A program made the position numbers and the translations under genes. From assembly GCF_006442205.1 (NCBI RefSeq), contig NZ_VFVR01000014.1:38423-102422 (forward strand): 64,000 nucleotides of DNA, written 5' to 3'. How positions within the stretch are numbered: the stretch's first letter is position 1; each line of letters begins with the position of its first letter. Origin of the DNA: Mesorhizobium sp. B2-3-12 (GTDB taxonomy: Bacteria > Pseudomonadota > Alphaproteobacteria > Rhizobiales > Rhizobiaceae). The notes under the pieces were generated by a model, which made no database searches, was not told the DNA's origin, and was given only the letters and a program-made list of their open reading frames with translations. Shown piece by piece: positions 50,566 to 60,024 of the stretch.

Positions 50566-52062
50566 ATGACAGTGAATTTCGACCCGAGGGCGAAGGCCAC
50601 GACGCTCTACCACGGCGAATTCCGGCCGATGTTCATCGGCGGCAAGTGGGTCGCGGCGCAATCCGGTGCGGTGATGCAGGCACTGAACCCGGCGACCGGT
50701 GAAGTGCTGGCCACAGTGCCGCGCGGCGGAGCCGCCGATATCGATGCCGCGGTGGCCGCGGCGCGCGCGGCCTTCGAAGGTCCATGGTCGAAATTCTCGC
50801 CCTATGAGCGGCAGTGCGTCTTGCTGCGCATCGCCGACCTGTTCGAGACCCATTGGGAAGAGCTCAGCGTTTCCGACACGCTCGACATGGGGCTGCCGAT
50901 CACGCGCACGCTGGCCAACCGCAGGCGCGTCATCGGCATGCTGCGCTTTTACGGCGGCATGGCGACCGCGCTGCACGGCGAGGCGATCGAGAATTCCATT
51001 CCGGGCGAAATCGTCTCCTTCACAAGACGCGAACCGGTCGGTGTGGTCGGCGCCATCATCCCCTGGAACGCGCCGACCGCGGCCTCGATCTGGAAGATCG
51101 CGCCGGCGCTCGCCACCGGCTGCACCATCGTGCTGAAGCCTTCCGAGGATGCGTCGCTGACGCCGCTCTTGATCGCCAAGCTGATGCAGGAAGCGGGCGT
51201 GCCCGATGGCGTCGTCAACATCGTCACCGGTACCGGGGCGGAGGCCGGAGCGCGGCTCGCCGAGCATCCCGACGTCAACAAGATCGTGTTCACCGGCTCG
51301 ACTTTGACCGGCCAGGCGATCGCGCGGGCGGGCGTGGCCAATCTCAAGCGTGTTTCGCTGGAACTCGGCGGCAAGTCGCCTGTCATCGTCTGCCGCGACG
51401 CCGATATCGACAAGGCCGTGCCCGTCGCGGCGATGTCGGTGTTCGTGCATTCGGGCCAGATCTGCATCGCCGGCTCGCGGCTCTTCGTGGCGCGCGAGAT
51501 CCATGACGAATTCGTGCGGCGGCTGGCCGAGTTCGCCGGCAGGCTACGCATCGGCCACGGCATCGAGGCGGAAACGGAAATCGGGCCGCTCATCAACGCC
51601 AGGCAGGCCGGCAAGGTCGAAGGCTACATCAGGGCCGGCAGCGACGAAGGCGCTGAACTCGTCGCCGGCGGCGCGCGGCTGACGGGCGCGCTTTATGACG
51701 GCGGCAATTTCATCGCGCCGACCGTTTTCGGCGCGGTGTCGGACACCATGACCATCGCGCGCGAGGAGATTTTCGGGCCGGTGATCTCGGCGATGCCTTT
51801 CGACACGCTGGACGAGGCCGTGGCGCGCGCCAATGCGACGCCCTACGGTCTGGCCGCCGGCATCTTCACCACCAATCTCGGCACCGCGCACAAGCTGGCG
51901 CGCCGCGTCAAGGCCGGCTCGGTGTGGGTCAACATGTACCACGCCATCGACCCCGCCGTGCCGTTCGGCGGCATGAAGATGTCCGGCTACGGCCGCGAGG
52001 GCGGCGTCGAGCATCTGAATGAGTATCTGGAGACCAAGGCCGTCTGGATCCAGACCGACTGA
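50566..52062 (+). CDS. Aldehyde dehydrogenase family protein
   Basis: The 498-residue enzyme has the NAD-binding GSTLTGQAIA, the glutamate in LELGGKSPVI and the catalytic cysteine in SGQICIAGSRLF. It oxidises an aldehyde to an acid. GAGGAGGAAGAG precedes the ATG at 50566. With the divergent oxidases it suggests a pathway for a hydroxy-aldehyde or sugar-derived substrate. Confidence 0.94.
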   Translation: MTVNFDPRAKATTLYHGEFRPMFIGGKWVAAQSGAVMQALNPATGEVLATVPRGGAADIDAAVAAARAAFEGPWSKFSPYERQCVLLRIADLFETHWEELSVSDTLDMGLPITRTLANRRRVIGMLRFYGGMATALHGEAIENSIPGEIVSFTRREPVGVVGAIIPWNAPTAASIWKIAPALATGCTIVLKPSEDASLTPLLIAKLMQEAGVPDGVVNIVTGTGAEAGARLAEHPDVNKIVFTGSTLTGQAIARAGVANLKRVSLELGGKSPVIVCRDADIDKAVPVAAMSVFVHSGQICIAGSRLFVAREIHDEFVRRLAEFAGRLRIGHGIEAETEIGPLINARQAGKVEGYIRAGSDEGAELVAGGARLTGALYDGGNFIAPTVFGAVSDTMTIAREEIFGPVISAMPFDTLDEAVARANATPYGLAAGIFTTNLGTAHKLARRVKAGSVWVNMYHAIDPAVPFGGMKMSGYGREGGVEHLNEYLETKAVWIQTD

Positions 52063-52064
52063 CG

Positions 52065-52204
52065 GGTGTGGCGATATTCAGGTGAGGCCGGCCTGCGAAT
52101 GGCGGCGTTCTGCGCTTCCGGTGCTCACGTACGAAAAGTACGCTCCGCTCCGGTTCTCGAACGCCATCATTCTCGGCTCGGCCTGACCTGAATCTCGACA
52201 CACC
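52065..52204. repeat. 140-bp palindromic intergenic repeat
   Basis: The ends match over 26 bp with three mismatches: GGTGTGGCGATATTCAGG at the left, and the reverse complement of CCTGAATCTCGACACACC at the right. The centre has a second dyad around a GTACG/CGTAC core. It lies three bases after the aldehyde dehydrogenase stop and contains no gene. Confidence 0.72.
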
Positions 52205-52229
52205 CTGGCGCATGTGCCGGGTGCGTTGC

Positions 52230-53126
52230 TCAGTGCGCCAGTTCGCGCAGGTTGGTGCGGATCAGGTTCATCAGTTGTTCGGAAAAGGAGTGGTGCACGT
52301 AGCCGCGCGCGGTGATGATGCCGACGGAGCGGTGGGCGTCGCGATGGTCGATCGGCACGACCCGCATGCGCTCGTCATTGCGCGAGATGGCGATGCCTGG
52401 CACCACGCAGACGCCAAGTCCCGAACACACCAGCGCCACCGCCGTCTGTGCGCTTTCGACCTCGTATTGCGGCTTGAGCTCGATGCCTTCCGCCGCCGTC
52501 AGCCGGTCGACAAGGCCGCGCACCGCCGTCTTGCGGTTGAGCAGGATCAGCGGGAAGCGCTGCAGGTCGGACAAAAGCAGCTTCTTCTCACCGCCATGCA
52601 TTTCCGTGGGGATGCAGGCCATCAGCGGATCGTCGAGGATCGACTCGAACTGGAAGTCCGTCAGGTTCGGCAATTCGGGGCCGATGTAGAACTCGACTTC
52701 CTGCTGCTGCAGCAGGCTGAGCGCCGCCTGCGGCGGCAGTTCGATGACCTCGACGATCGAGCGGGGATAGCGCAGCTTGAAGGTGGCCAGTATGTCGCCC
52801 AGCCGGCTCGCGGCAAGCGTCGGCGCGCAGGCGATCTGCACCTTGCCCTTGCGTCGCGCGGCGATCTCGGTCAGCCGGTCGAGGCTGGTCTGCACCTGCG
52901 ACATCGCATTGGCGATCTCCTCGAACAGGATCTGGCCCTCGGGCGTCAGGCTGGCGCGCTGCGCGGTGCGGATGAAGAGCGAGATGCCGATCTGTTCCTC
53001 GAGATCGCGGATCTGCATGGAGACGGCCGATGGCGAGCGGTTGCTCTCTTCGGCGGCACGCCGGAAGCTGCCGTTTTCGGCGGCAAGCAGGAATGTCTGC
53101 AGAAGTTTGAGGTTGATGCTGGACAT
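52230..53126 (-). CDS. LysR-family regulator
   Basis: The 298-residue protein has a LysR HTH (LKLLQTFLLAAENGSFRRAAEESNRSPSAVSMQIRDLEEQIG) and a substrate-binding domain. It lies between the oxidation genes and the sugar ABC operon and could regulate either. The ATG at 53126 is the one that opens the HTH. Confidence 0.9.
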   Translation of the reverse strand: MSSINLKLLQTFLLAAENGSFRRAAEESNRSPSAVSMQIRDLEEQIGISLFIRTAQRASLTPEGQILFEEIANAMSQVQTSLDRLTEIAARRKGKVQIACAPTLAASRLGDILATFKLRYPRSIVEVIELPPQAALSLLQQQEVEFYIGPELPNLTDFQFESILDDPLMACIPTEMHGGEKKLLLSDLQRFPLILLNRKTAVRGLVDRLTAAEGIELKPQYEVESAQTAVALVCSGLGVCVVPGIAISRNDERMRVVPIDHRDAHRSVGIITARGYVHHSFSEQLMNLIRTNLRELAH

Positions 53127-53230
53127 GTCCGTTCGGGCAGGTGATCTGTCCTCCTGACCTATTGAGACGCGGAAGCGATTGCAAGGCAATAGGCCGGGCC
53201 AGGCGTCGGTCCTTGATTAGCCAGCAAAGA

Positions 53231-53250
53231 TATCCCCGTTCAGCCGGGGA
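53231..53250. terminator. Hairpin at the end of the ABC operon
   Basis: ATCCCCG pairs with CGGGGAT around a short loop immediately after the stop of the ATP-binding gene. The following minus-strand bases are only moderately T-rich. Confidence 0.5.
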
Positions 53251-54750
53251 TCAGTGGACCGCGGCGAACATGACGCGCTCCTCGGTCGCTTCCGACAGCA
53301 TCATCTCTTCCACCACACGGCCACGCTTGACCACCAGGATGCGGTCGGAGACCGCAAGGATCTCAGGCAGATAGGAGGAGATGACGACGACGGCCATGCC
53401 CTGGTCGGCGAGCTCGCCGATCAGTTGATGGATTTCGACGATGGCGCCGACGTCGACGCCGCGCGTCGGCTCGTCGAAAATCACCAGCTTCGGCTTCTGG
53501 ATCAGGGATTTGGCGATCACGACCTTTTGCTGGTTGCCGCCGGAAAGCTCGATCATCCTGGCGCGGTCACTGATCTGCCGCAGGCTGAGCCGCTCACCCC
53601 ATTCGCGGGCGAGCTGCCTGGCGCGCGCCAGCGACACCATGGAGACCGGATTGGCGCCTTCGGTCAGTTCACCCATCTGCAGGTTCTCGCCGGCCGTCAT
53701 GGTCTCGAAGAAGCCGTCGACCTTGCGGTCCTCGGTGACATAGACGATGCCGTCGCGCACGGCGGGCCTCGGCACGCGGTAACGCACCGATTTGTCGAGC
53801 AAGCGGATTTCGCCGCCATGGAAGATGTTGCGCTTCAACAGGCCGGCGACGACCTTGGCCATTTCGGTGCGGCCGGCGCCGACGAGGCCGAACATGCCGG
53901 TGACCTGGCCTGAAAAGACCGAGAAGGAGGAGTTGCGCACCAGGCCGGCGCAGGACAGGTTCTCGACCGAAAGCACCTTGTCGCCATAGGGGCGCGCCGC
54001 GCGCTTGACCTCGCCATGCAGCGTTTCGGTCAGCGTGCGGCCAACCATGGCCTGCACCACGGAAGCGCGGGTGAAGCCCTTGGCATCGCCGGACGCGACG
54101 ATCTCGCCATCGCGCATGACGGTGATGCGGTCGGCGACGGCGAGCGCCTCTTCCAGTGCGTGGGTGATGAAGATGACGGCGATGCCTTCCTTCACCAGGC
54201 GATGCAAGAGATTGAAGAAATGGCGTTTTTCCTCAGGCGTCAGCGTCGCCGTCGGCTCGTCGAAGATGATGACGCGGGCCTTGTGGTGGACGGCGCGCGC
54301 GATCTCGACCATCTGCTTGTGCGCCGCGCCCAGCGTGCTGACCTGCGCGGTCGGGTCGACCTGAAAACCCATGCCGGCGAGGAATTGGCGCGCCTGGATG
54401 TAGAGGCCGCGCAGCCGGTTGAACATCTTCTCTTCGCCGAGATAGAGGTTTTGCGCCACCGTCATGGCCGGCACCAGATTGGTTTCCTGGTAGACCATGG
54501 CGATGCCGGCACGCAGCGCCTCGGCCGGTGCCGAGAACGACACGTCCTTGCCGTCGAAGGTCATCTTGCCCTCGGTCAGCTTGAAGACGCCGGCCATGAC
54601 CTTGGTCAGCGTCGACTTGCCGGCGCCGTTTTCGCCTAGCAGCGCGTGGATTTCGCCCTTGCGCAGGTCGAAATTGACATTCTTGAACGCCGGGATGCGC
54701 GAGAAGGCCTTGGTGGCGTCCCTGAGTTCGATGATGTTGGCGTCCGACAT
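53251..54750 (-). CDS. CUT2 sugar ABC transporter ATP-binding protein (two ATPase domains)
   Basis: The 499-residue protein has two nucleotide-binding domains as in RbsA. The first has Walker A GENGAGKST, Walker B VIIFDEPTATLT and a degenerate signature (LGAAHKQMVEIARAV in place of LSxGQ). The second has the usual altered Walker A GLVGAGRTE, a good signature LSGGNQQKVVIAKSL, and FDEPTRGVDVG. It powers sugar import. It is the last gene of the five-gene operon, 3 bases after the propeller gene. Confidence 0.94.
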   Translation of the reverse strand: MSDANIIELRDATKAFSRIPAFKNVNFDLRKGEIHALLGENGAGKSTLTKVMAGVFKLTEGKMTFDGKDVSFSAPAEALRAGIAMVYQETNLVPAMTVAQNLYLGEEKMFNRLRGLYIQARQFLAGMGFQVDPTAQVSTLGAAHKQMVEIARAVHHKARVIIFDEPTATLTPEEKRHFFNLLHRLVKEGIAVIFITHALEEALAVADRITVMRDGEIVASGDAKGFTRASVVQAMVGRTLTETLHGEVKRAARPYGDKVLSVENLSCAGLVRNSSFSVFSGQVTGMFGLVGAGRTEMAKVVAGLLKRNIFHGGEIRLLDKSVRYRVPRPAVRDGIVYVTEDRKVDGFFETMTAGENLQMGELTEGANPVSMVSLARARQLAREWGERLSLRQISDRARMIELSGGNQQKVVIAKSLIQKPKLVIFDEPTRGVDVGAIVEIHQLIGELADQGMAVVVISSYLPEILAVSDRILVVKRGRVVEEMMLSEATEERVMFAAVH

Positions 54751-54753
54751 CGC

Positions 54754-55848
54754 TTAGCCTCGCTTGCCGCCGGCGGCGTTCGCCACGCGCACGATCCTCG
54801 ATCCGCCACGCGAGGCGACCAGCAGATCATCGCCCGCCTCGCAGGCGCTGAGCGTGCCGTGCACCTTGCCATCGGCACGCGAATGGAAGCTCGACAGCGG
54901 CTTCATGTTCTGGTCGCAATGCACCACCAGCCCGTAGGACCGGGTGACCGCGTAAGGCTTCAGCACGTTCATCTGCTTCAACTGGCTGCCTTGCATCGGC
55001 TCGCGATAGTCGCGCCATGAGCCGAGCGACGGCGCCATCCAGTAGGCTTCGGGAACCTCCGCCAGCATGCGCTTGCGATAGGTCTCCTCGCGCAGGATGA
55101 ACTCCACCAGCTGGTTGCGCACGGAATAGAAGGTCAGCCAGTATCCGGCGTTGAAAGCGGGCGCGATGCGGGCGGGATAGGCCGGCAGATGCTCCAGCAC
55201 CGGCAGCGTCGCCTTGGTGGCAAGGTCGATCGCCAGCACGCGGTGGCGCCAGGCCTCGGTGACGTAGACGCGGTTGGAGCCGGTGGTGGCGATGCCGGCC
55301 GGCCAGGCGAGATTGTCGCGGATCAGCTCCAGCCGGCCGTTTTTCAGGTCGAGGCGCCAGAGCGAGCCGGAGGCGTTCTTCTGCATCAGGTCGCGGCGCC
55401 AGCCGCTTGCCGGCAGCGCGGCCGAGCCGTTGGCCACCAGCAAGGTGTTGCTGTCGAGGAAGGTGAGGGCGGTGACGCAGGAGAGACGCCGGGCTTCGTC
55501 ACCCGTCGCCTCCCGGCCGTCATGGAGGCCGCCGCGAATGACGACGCCCGTGCCGTCGATGGCCATTGCGGTCATGCCGCGGGCATGGGCAAGCGCCGTG
55601 ATCTCGCCGGGAAACTCCTGCAGCACCTCGGCATGGCCTTCGGCGCCAAAGCGCATCAGCCGGTTCGCGCTGCTGGCCAGTATGCCCTTTTCGGTGCGCA
55701 CGAGATTGTCGGCCTCGGCAAGGCCGGCAAATGGCTCGGCCTCTTCCAGCCTCTGGTTGGGCAAAAGCGGCCCGTCGAGCGTCGGCACCGTCACGGCCCA
55801 GTCGCCACGGCCGAGGAAGCGGTCAAAAAGCTGGCTCAAACCGCTCAT
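54754..55848 (-). CDS. SMP-30/strictosidine-synthase-like beta-propeller protein
   Basis: The 364-residue protein has propeller blades typical of the strictosidine-synthase/gluconolactonase group (DNLAWPAGIATTGSNRVYVTEAWRHRVLAIDL, YPARIAPAFNAGYWLTFYS). Relatives hydrolyse lactones. It has no signal peptide. Its ATG overlaps the stop of the permease-propeller fusion (ATGA at 55848). It is paralogous to the C-terminal half of that fusion. Confidence 0.82.
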   Translation of the reverse strand: MSGLSQLFDRFLGRGDWAVTVPTLDGPLLPNQRLEEAEPFAGLAEADNLVRTEKGILASSANRLMRFGAEGHAEVLQEFPGEITALAHARGMTAMAIDGTGVVIRGGLHDGREATGDEARRLSCVTALTFLDSNTLLVANGSAALPASGWRRDLMQKNASGSLWRLDLKNGRLELIRDNLAWPAGIATTGSNRVYVTEAWRHRVLAIDLATKATLPVLEHLPAYPARIAPAFNAGYWLTFYSVRNQLVEFILREETYRKRMLAEVPEAYWMAPSLGSWRDYREPMQGSQLKQMNVLKPYAVTRSYGLVVHCDQNMKPLSSFHSRADGKVHGTLSACEAGDDLLVASRGGSRIVRVANAAGGKRG

Positions 55849-57962
55849 GGCTTTTTGCCCCAATAGGAATCCGAGCTGAACCAGTTGGGATCGACGCCCT
55901 TCAGGGGGAGCGTGCCCATGCGGTTGTTGAAGATGCCGCAGAGATAGAGGATGCCCTTGTGCTCGCGCATCGAGGTGATCATCGGGTGCTTCTCGCCGGC
56001 CTGGTCCCACAGGCTTTCGAGGATCTGGCCGTTCTCGTCGAAGCGCAGCATACAGCCGGTGTTGAGGTTGGGCATCAGCCAGGCGTCTTCCGAAACGCGC
56101 CGCGCCATGCGGCGGCGGAAGCCCGGCATCTCAAGCGAGAGATCCAAGGCCGGCGTGCGCATGCCCATCAGGGCCAGCCAGTAGGTTCCGTCGGAGGCCC
56201 GGTTGATGTTGTCGGGATAGCCGGGCAGGCCCTCGAGGACGCGCTCGACCTTGCCCTTCTTGGGGCCGTCGAAATAGTAGCGGCTGATGCGGCAGGCCCA
56301 GCTTTCGGCGAACAGCACCGACTGGCCGTCGAAAGCGGTGCAGATGCCATTGGGGAAGACGAGGTTCGACAAAAGCGTACGGGTCGAACCGGTTCTGGGA
56401 TCATGGATGATGATGCGGCCATTGCCCCGGCTTTCCAGTGCGTCGGCATACCAGTCATGCATCTCGAAGCGCACGGTCGCTTCCGAAAAGACGATGCGGC
56501 CATCGGGGAGGATATCGCAGTCGTCGGCGAGTTTCATGGTGGAGTCGTCGACCACCGAGGTCAGCGAGCGGTTGGTCTCGGCGGTGAGCAGCTTCACCTC
56601 GCCGGCAGGCGAGACCCGGTAGAGGCCCATGCCGGCGACGCAGATGACCAGATTGTCGTCGCGGTCGAAAGCCATGCCGAGCGGTGAGCCGCCAATATGG
56701 GCGAACACTTCGCTTTCGGTGTAATGCGGTGGCTGGAAGCGCAGGATGTCGCCCTGGCGGCTGCCGGTGTAGAGACGGTCCTGCCGGTCGAAGATGACGT
56801 CCTCGGCGCCGTCGAGAAAGCCGAGGCCGATGACGCCGACATCCTTCAGCCGGTCGTTCACCGCCATCGGCGCGCCCGGCGCGGTCGAGATCGCCTGCGG
56901 CATCTTGGCGAAGGTCGGCGAGATGTAGACGCTGCGCAGGATCTTGTGGCGGTTCTTCACCCAGCGCACGTCGAGCAGCACCGACAAAAGCAGCACGAAG
57001 CCGAGGATCAGGAAGTTGACAGGGCCGGGCACGGCGAGCGCAAGCAGGCTGTTCGAAAGCACGAGCACGAAGACGGTGCCCATCAGCGCCTTGGCGACGG
57101 ACCCGCGCCCGCCGCCGAGCGAAATGCCGCCGAGCACGGTCGCGGTCAGCACCTGCAGTTCGAGCCCGGTGCCGATGTCGGAAGCCGCACTGCCGATGCG
57201 GGCCGAGAAGAAGAAGCCGGAGAGCGCCACCAGCACCGAGCACAGCACATAGGCGCTGAACAGGGTGAAGCGTACATTGATGCCGGCATTGTAGGCGGAG
57301 CGGCGCGCCCCGCCGACCGCGAACAGCCGCCAGCCATAGCGGGCGCGCGACAGCACGAGGTGGATGGCCAGCGCGATGACCACGAAGACGACGAAGGATG
57401 TCGGCACGCCCCAGACCGTGCCGAAGCCGAGGAAATCATAGGTCGGCGAATCCGGCCCGCTGGTGACGATCGGCGTCGAGACCCGCGGGAAGACGATGTC
57501 GAAGGTCGAGCGGTAGATGATCAGCGTCACCAGCGTGGTGAGGAACGCCCGCATGCGCAGGAAGCCGACCAGGAAGCCGTTGATGGCGCCGCAGACGACG
57601 CCCAGTCCAAGGCACGCCAGCAAGCCGGTGCCGAAGCTCCATTGCTCGACATTCATGCCGTAGAGCGTGACCAGCACGGCGAGCGCGAAGGTCGAGCCGA
57701 CCGACAGGTCGATGCCGCCGGAGACCATGACGATGGTCATGCCGAGCACGACCAGGCCGAGTTCCGCGGTTTGGCCGCTGAGATTGGTCAGCGTCGTCAG
57801 ATCGAAGAAGCCCGGCACGATCGAGCCGAAGATCGCGCACAGGATCACCAGCGCCGTGAAGGGGATGACGCTGTCGATCCACTTCTTGGTCAGAATCTCC
57901 CCGACCACGTGGTCGGGGAGCAGGCGGTAGCGCCAGCGCACAAGGCTTTCGGCCAGGCTCAT
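55845..57962 (-). CDS. CUT2 ABC permease fused to an SMP-30/strictosidine-synthase-like propeller
   Basis: The 705-residue protein has an RbsC-type permease in residues 1-335 (about eight to ten helices, GMTIVMVSGGIDLSVGS, VLGGISLGGGRGS). A beta-propeller domain occupies about 360-705 (DGAEDVIFDRQDRLYTGSRQGDI, NLVFPNGICTAFDGQSVLFAESW, LEGLPGYPDNINRASDGTYW). The propeller is probably cytoplasmic, so it could act on the incoming sugar or lactone. ATG at 57962 is chosen over a TTG one codon earlier. Confidence 0.88.
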   Translation of the reverse strand: MSLAESLVRWRYRLLPDHVVGEILTKKWIDSVIPFTALVILCAIFGSIVPGFFDLTTLTNLSGQTAELGLVVLGMTIVMVSGGIDLSVGSTFALAVLVTLYGMNVEQWSFGTGLLACLGLGVVCGAINGFLVGFLRMRAFLTTLVTLIIYRSTFDIVFPRVSTPIVTSGPDSPTYDFLGFGTVWGVPTSFVVFVVIALAIHLVLSRARYGWRLFAVGGARRSAYNAGINVRFTLFSAYVLCSVLVALSGFFFSARIGSAASDIGTGLELQVLTATVLGGISLGGGRGSVAKALMGTVFVLVLSNSLLALAVPGPVNFLILGFVLLLSVLLDVRWVKNRHKILRSVYISPTFAKMPQAISTAPGAPMAVNDRLKDVGVIGLGFLDGAEDVIFDRQDRLYTGSRQGDILRFQPPHYTESEVFAHIGGSPLGMAFDRDDNLVICVAGMGLYRVSPAGEVKLLTAETNRSLTSVVDDSTMKLADDCDILPDGRIVFSEATVRFEMHDWYADALESRGNGRIIIHDPRTGSTRTLLSNLVFPNGICTAFDGQSVLFAESWACRISRYYFDGPKKGKVERVLEGLPGYPDNINRASDGTYWLALMGMRTPALDLSLEMPGFRRRMARRVSEDAWLMPNLNTGCMLRFDENGQILESLWDQAGEKHPMITSMREHKGILYLCGIFNNRMGTLPLKGVDPNWFSSDSYWGKKP

Positions 57963-57974
57963 CAATGAAGTCCG

Positions 57975-58991
57975 TTACTTGAGCTCGTCCAGCTTCCAGC
58001 AGTTCCTGCCGGTCGCATTGGTCTTGTCGACGCGGGTGATCGGGCCGAAGAAGATGGTCTTCTCGCTGCCCGCCTTGCGGTCGGGCTGCTGCAGCAGTTC
58101 GGAGATCTGCTGCGCGGCGATCTCGGCCTGGATCGGGGCGTTGAAGTTGAAGATGACGTCGAGCAGCCCGTTCTTGATGCTCTCGCAGCCGGTGGCGCTG
58201 CCGGCGCCATTGGTGACGATGGTCACCTGGTCCTGCTTGCCGGCGGCCGCGACGGCGGCACCGGCGCCGACTTCGGCATTGTCCCAGATGCCCATGATGC
58301 CGCACAGATCCGGATGCTGCTGGAGGACGGTCTCGGTGATCTGGCGGGCCTTTTCGCTCATGTAGTCGGCCGGCTGGTCGGAGACGAGCTGCAGTTCGGG
58401 ATTGGCCTTCAGCACCTCGTCGATGCCGGTGCGCATGTAGATGTTGGCGGCGCCCGTCTGGACGCCGGCAAGCCACACCACTTTGTGCGAGACGGCGTTA
58501 GGCCCGGTGCAGTGCTTGGCCAGTTCGCCCATTTCGAGGCGGCCCATCTCGATCCAGTCATTGCCGACATAGGAATCGGTCTGGGTCGCCGACTGCATGT
58601 TGACCTGCAGCACCTTGATGCCGGCGGCCTGCGCCTGCTTCAAAAGGCGTGCGTAGGTCTGCACATCGGGGTTCTGGACGATGATCAGGTCCGGCTTCTC
58701 GGCGATCGCGCCCTGCATGGCGCGGATACCGGCATTGGTGTCGCCGGAAGGATCGCGCACTTCGAGGGTGAAGCCGTAGCGGGCGGCGTGACGCTGCCAC
58801 ACCACCACCCATGCCTGGTTGAGGTCCATGCCCTGCGAGATCGGCACGAAGATGACCTTCTTGCCCTTCAGCGCCTCGAGATAGGTCGAGCGGCCGACCT
58901 GGTCGGTTTCCTGCGCGCCCGTGACTTGCGCCGCGCCCAGCAGCGTGAGCGCGGTAAGCCCCGCGAACAGGCAGTTCTTGAACAATCTCAT
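57975..58991 (-). CDS. CUT2 sugar-binding periplasmic protein
   Basis: The 338-residue protein has a signal peptide (MRLFKNCLFAGLTALTLLGAAQVTGA) and the periplasmic-binding-protein type 1 fold of RbsB relatives (KKVIFVPISQGMDLNQAWVVVWQR, IIVQNPDVQTYARLLKQAQAAGIKVLQVN, GIMGIWDNAEVGAGAAVAAAG). It binds the imported sugar. CAGGGAGGAAACC precedes the ATG at 58991. Confidence 0.92.
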   Translation of the reverse strand: MRLFKNCLFAGLTALTLLGAAQVTGAQETDQVGRSTYLEALKGKKVIFVPISQGMDLNQAWVVVWQRHAARYGFTLEVRDPSGDTNAGIRAMQGAIAEKPDLIIVQNPDVQTYARLLKQAQAAGIKVLQVNMQSATQTDSYVGNDWIEMGRLEMGELAKHCTGPNAVSHKVVWLAGVQTGAANIYMRTGIDEVLKANPELQLVSDQPADYMSEKARQITETVLQQHPDLCGIMGIWDNAEVGAGAAVAAAGKQDQVTIVTNGAGSATGCESIKNGLLDVIFNFNAPIQAEIAAQQISELLQQPDRKAGSEKTIFFGPITRVDKTNATGRNCWKLDELK

Positions 58992-59025
58992 GGTTTCCTC
59001 CCTGATTAATGTCTTGGTTGTTGTT

Positions 59026-60024
59026 TCAGATGTCGCCGCTCTGCGAGGTCTGCTCGTCACGCGGATTGATGATGGCGTCGATCGCCAGGGCGCCCAGCAG
59101 GATCACGCTCTTGATCAGGTTCTGGCTGGTGTAGCTGAAATTCAGGATCGTCATGCCGTTGGTCAGGATGCCGACCAGGATGGTGCCGACGATGACGTTG
59201 CGCACGCCGCCCTGGCCGCCGGAGAGGCCGATGCCGCCCAGCACGACGACCAAAAGCACGTCGTAGATCAGGCTGGAATTGTAGAGGCGCGTGTCGATGC
59301 CGGTGACCAGACCCAGCATGATGATGCCGGCGGTATAGGCGATGAGGGCGCTGATGACATATTGCGTCACGATGATCGGGCGCGTCGGCAGGCCGGTGGT
59401 GCGGGCCGCGTTCGGGTTGTCGCCGGTGGCATAGACCAGCCGGCCGAAGCGGGTCTTCTTCAGGAAGAAGCCCATCAGCGCGGCCACCGCCGCGAAGATG
59501 ATCACCGACATCGGGATGCCGAGGATGGTGCCGTTGCCAACGAATTTCAGCCAGCCGATATCGGACGGGGCATAGAGCACGTCGGAGGCAAAGACGATGC
59601 GGCCCGAGCCGTAGACCGACGAGGCGATGGCCAGGGTGGCGAAGATCGGCGGGATTTCGGCCACCGCCACCATGATGCCGGTGAACAGGCCGATGGCCGC
59701 GACCAGGACGGCGCCGAAGATGATGGCCAGCGTGAAGTCGACGCCCCAGGTGGAGATCCAGATCGAGAAGGCGACGCCGACGACCATCACCGCCACCATG
59801 GTCAGATCGATGCCGCGGCCCACGACGATGAACCCCATGCCGACCGCCAGCGTGCCGAGGATCGAGACGTTCTTGAGGATGGCGAGGATGTTGCCCTGGC
59901 TCAGGAAATTGTTGAGCGTCGCCGAAAACACGACGAAGAGAACGGCCGAGATCGCGACGACGACGAGTTCCTGGGACATTTTGATGCCCGGGCGCGCGCT
60001 GTCGGATTTGCCCGAACCAGCCAA
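59026..60024 (-). CDS. CUT2 ABC transporter permease
   Basis: The 332-residue membrane protein has the RbsC-like pattern (GMGFIVVGRGIDLTMVAVMV, VLGGIGLSGGQGGVRNVIVG). It pairs with the fused permease. The start is probably TTG at 60024, since GGAGG sits 7 bases before it; the first ATG is at 59979 and has no good ribosome site. It is the first gene of the operon. Confidence 0.9.
   Translation of the reverse strand: MAGSGKSDSARPGIKMSQELVVVAISAVLFVVFSATLNNFLSQGNILAILKNVSILGTLAVGMGFIVVGRGIDLTMVAVMVVGVAFSIWISTWGVDFTLAIIFGAVLVAAIGLFTGIMVAVAEIPPIFATLAIASSVYGSGRIVFASDVLYAPSDIGWLKFVGNGTILGIPMSVIIFAAVAALMGFFLKKTRFGRLVYATGDNPNAARTTGLPTRPIIVTQYVISALIAYTAGIIMLGLVTGIDTRLYNSSLIYDVLLVVVLGGIGLSGGQGGVRNVIVGTILVGILTNGMTILNFSYTSQNLIKSVILLGALAIDAIINPRDEQTSQSGDI

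Noticed and set aside
49699..51504. A 601-codon minus-strand frame across the SDR and aldehyde dehydrogenase genes
   Set aside because: It is a shadow frame. Both overlapped genes have clear catalytic motifs.
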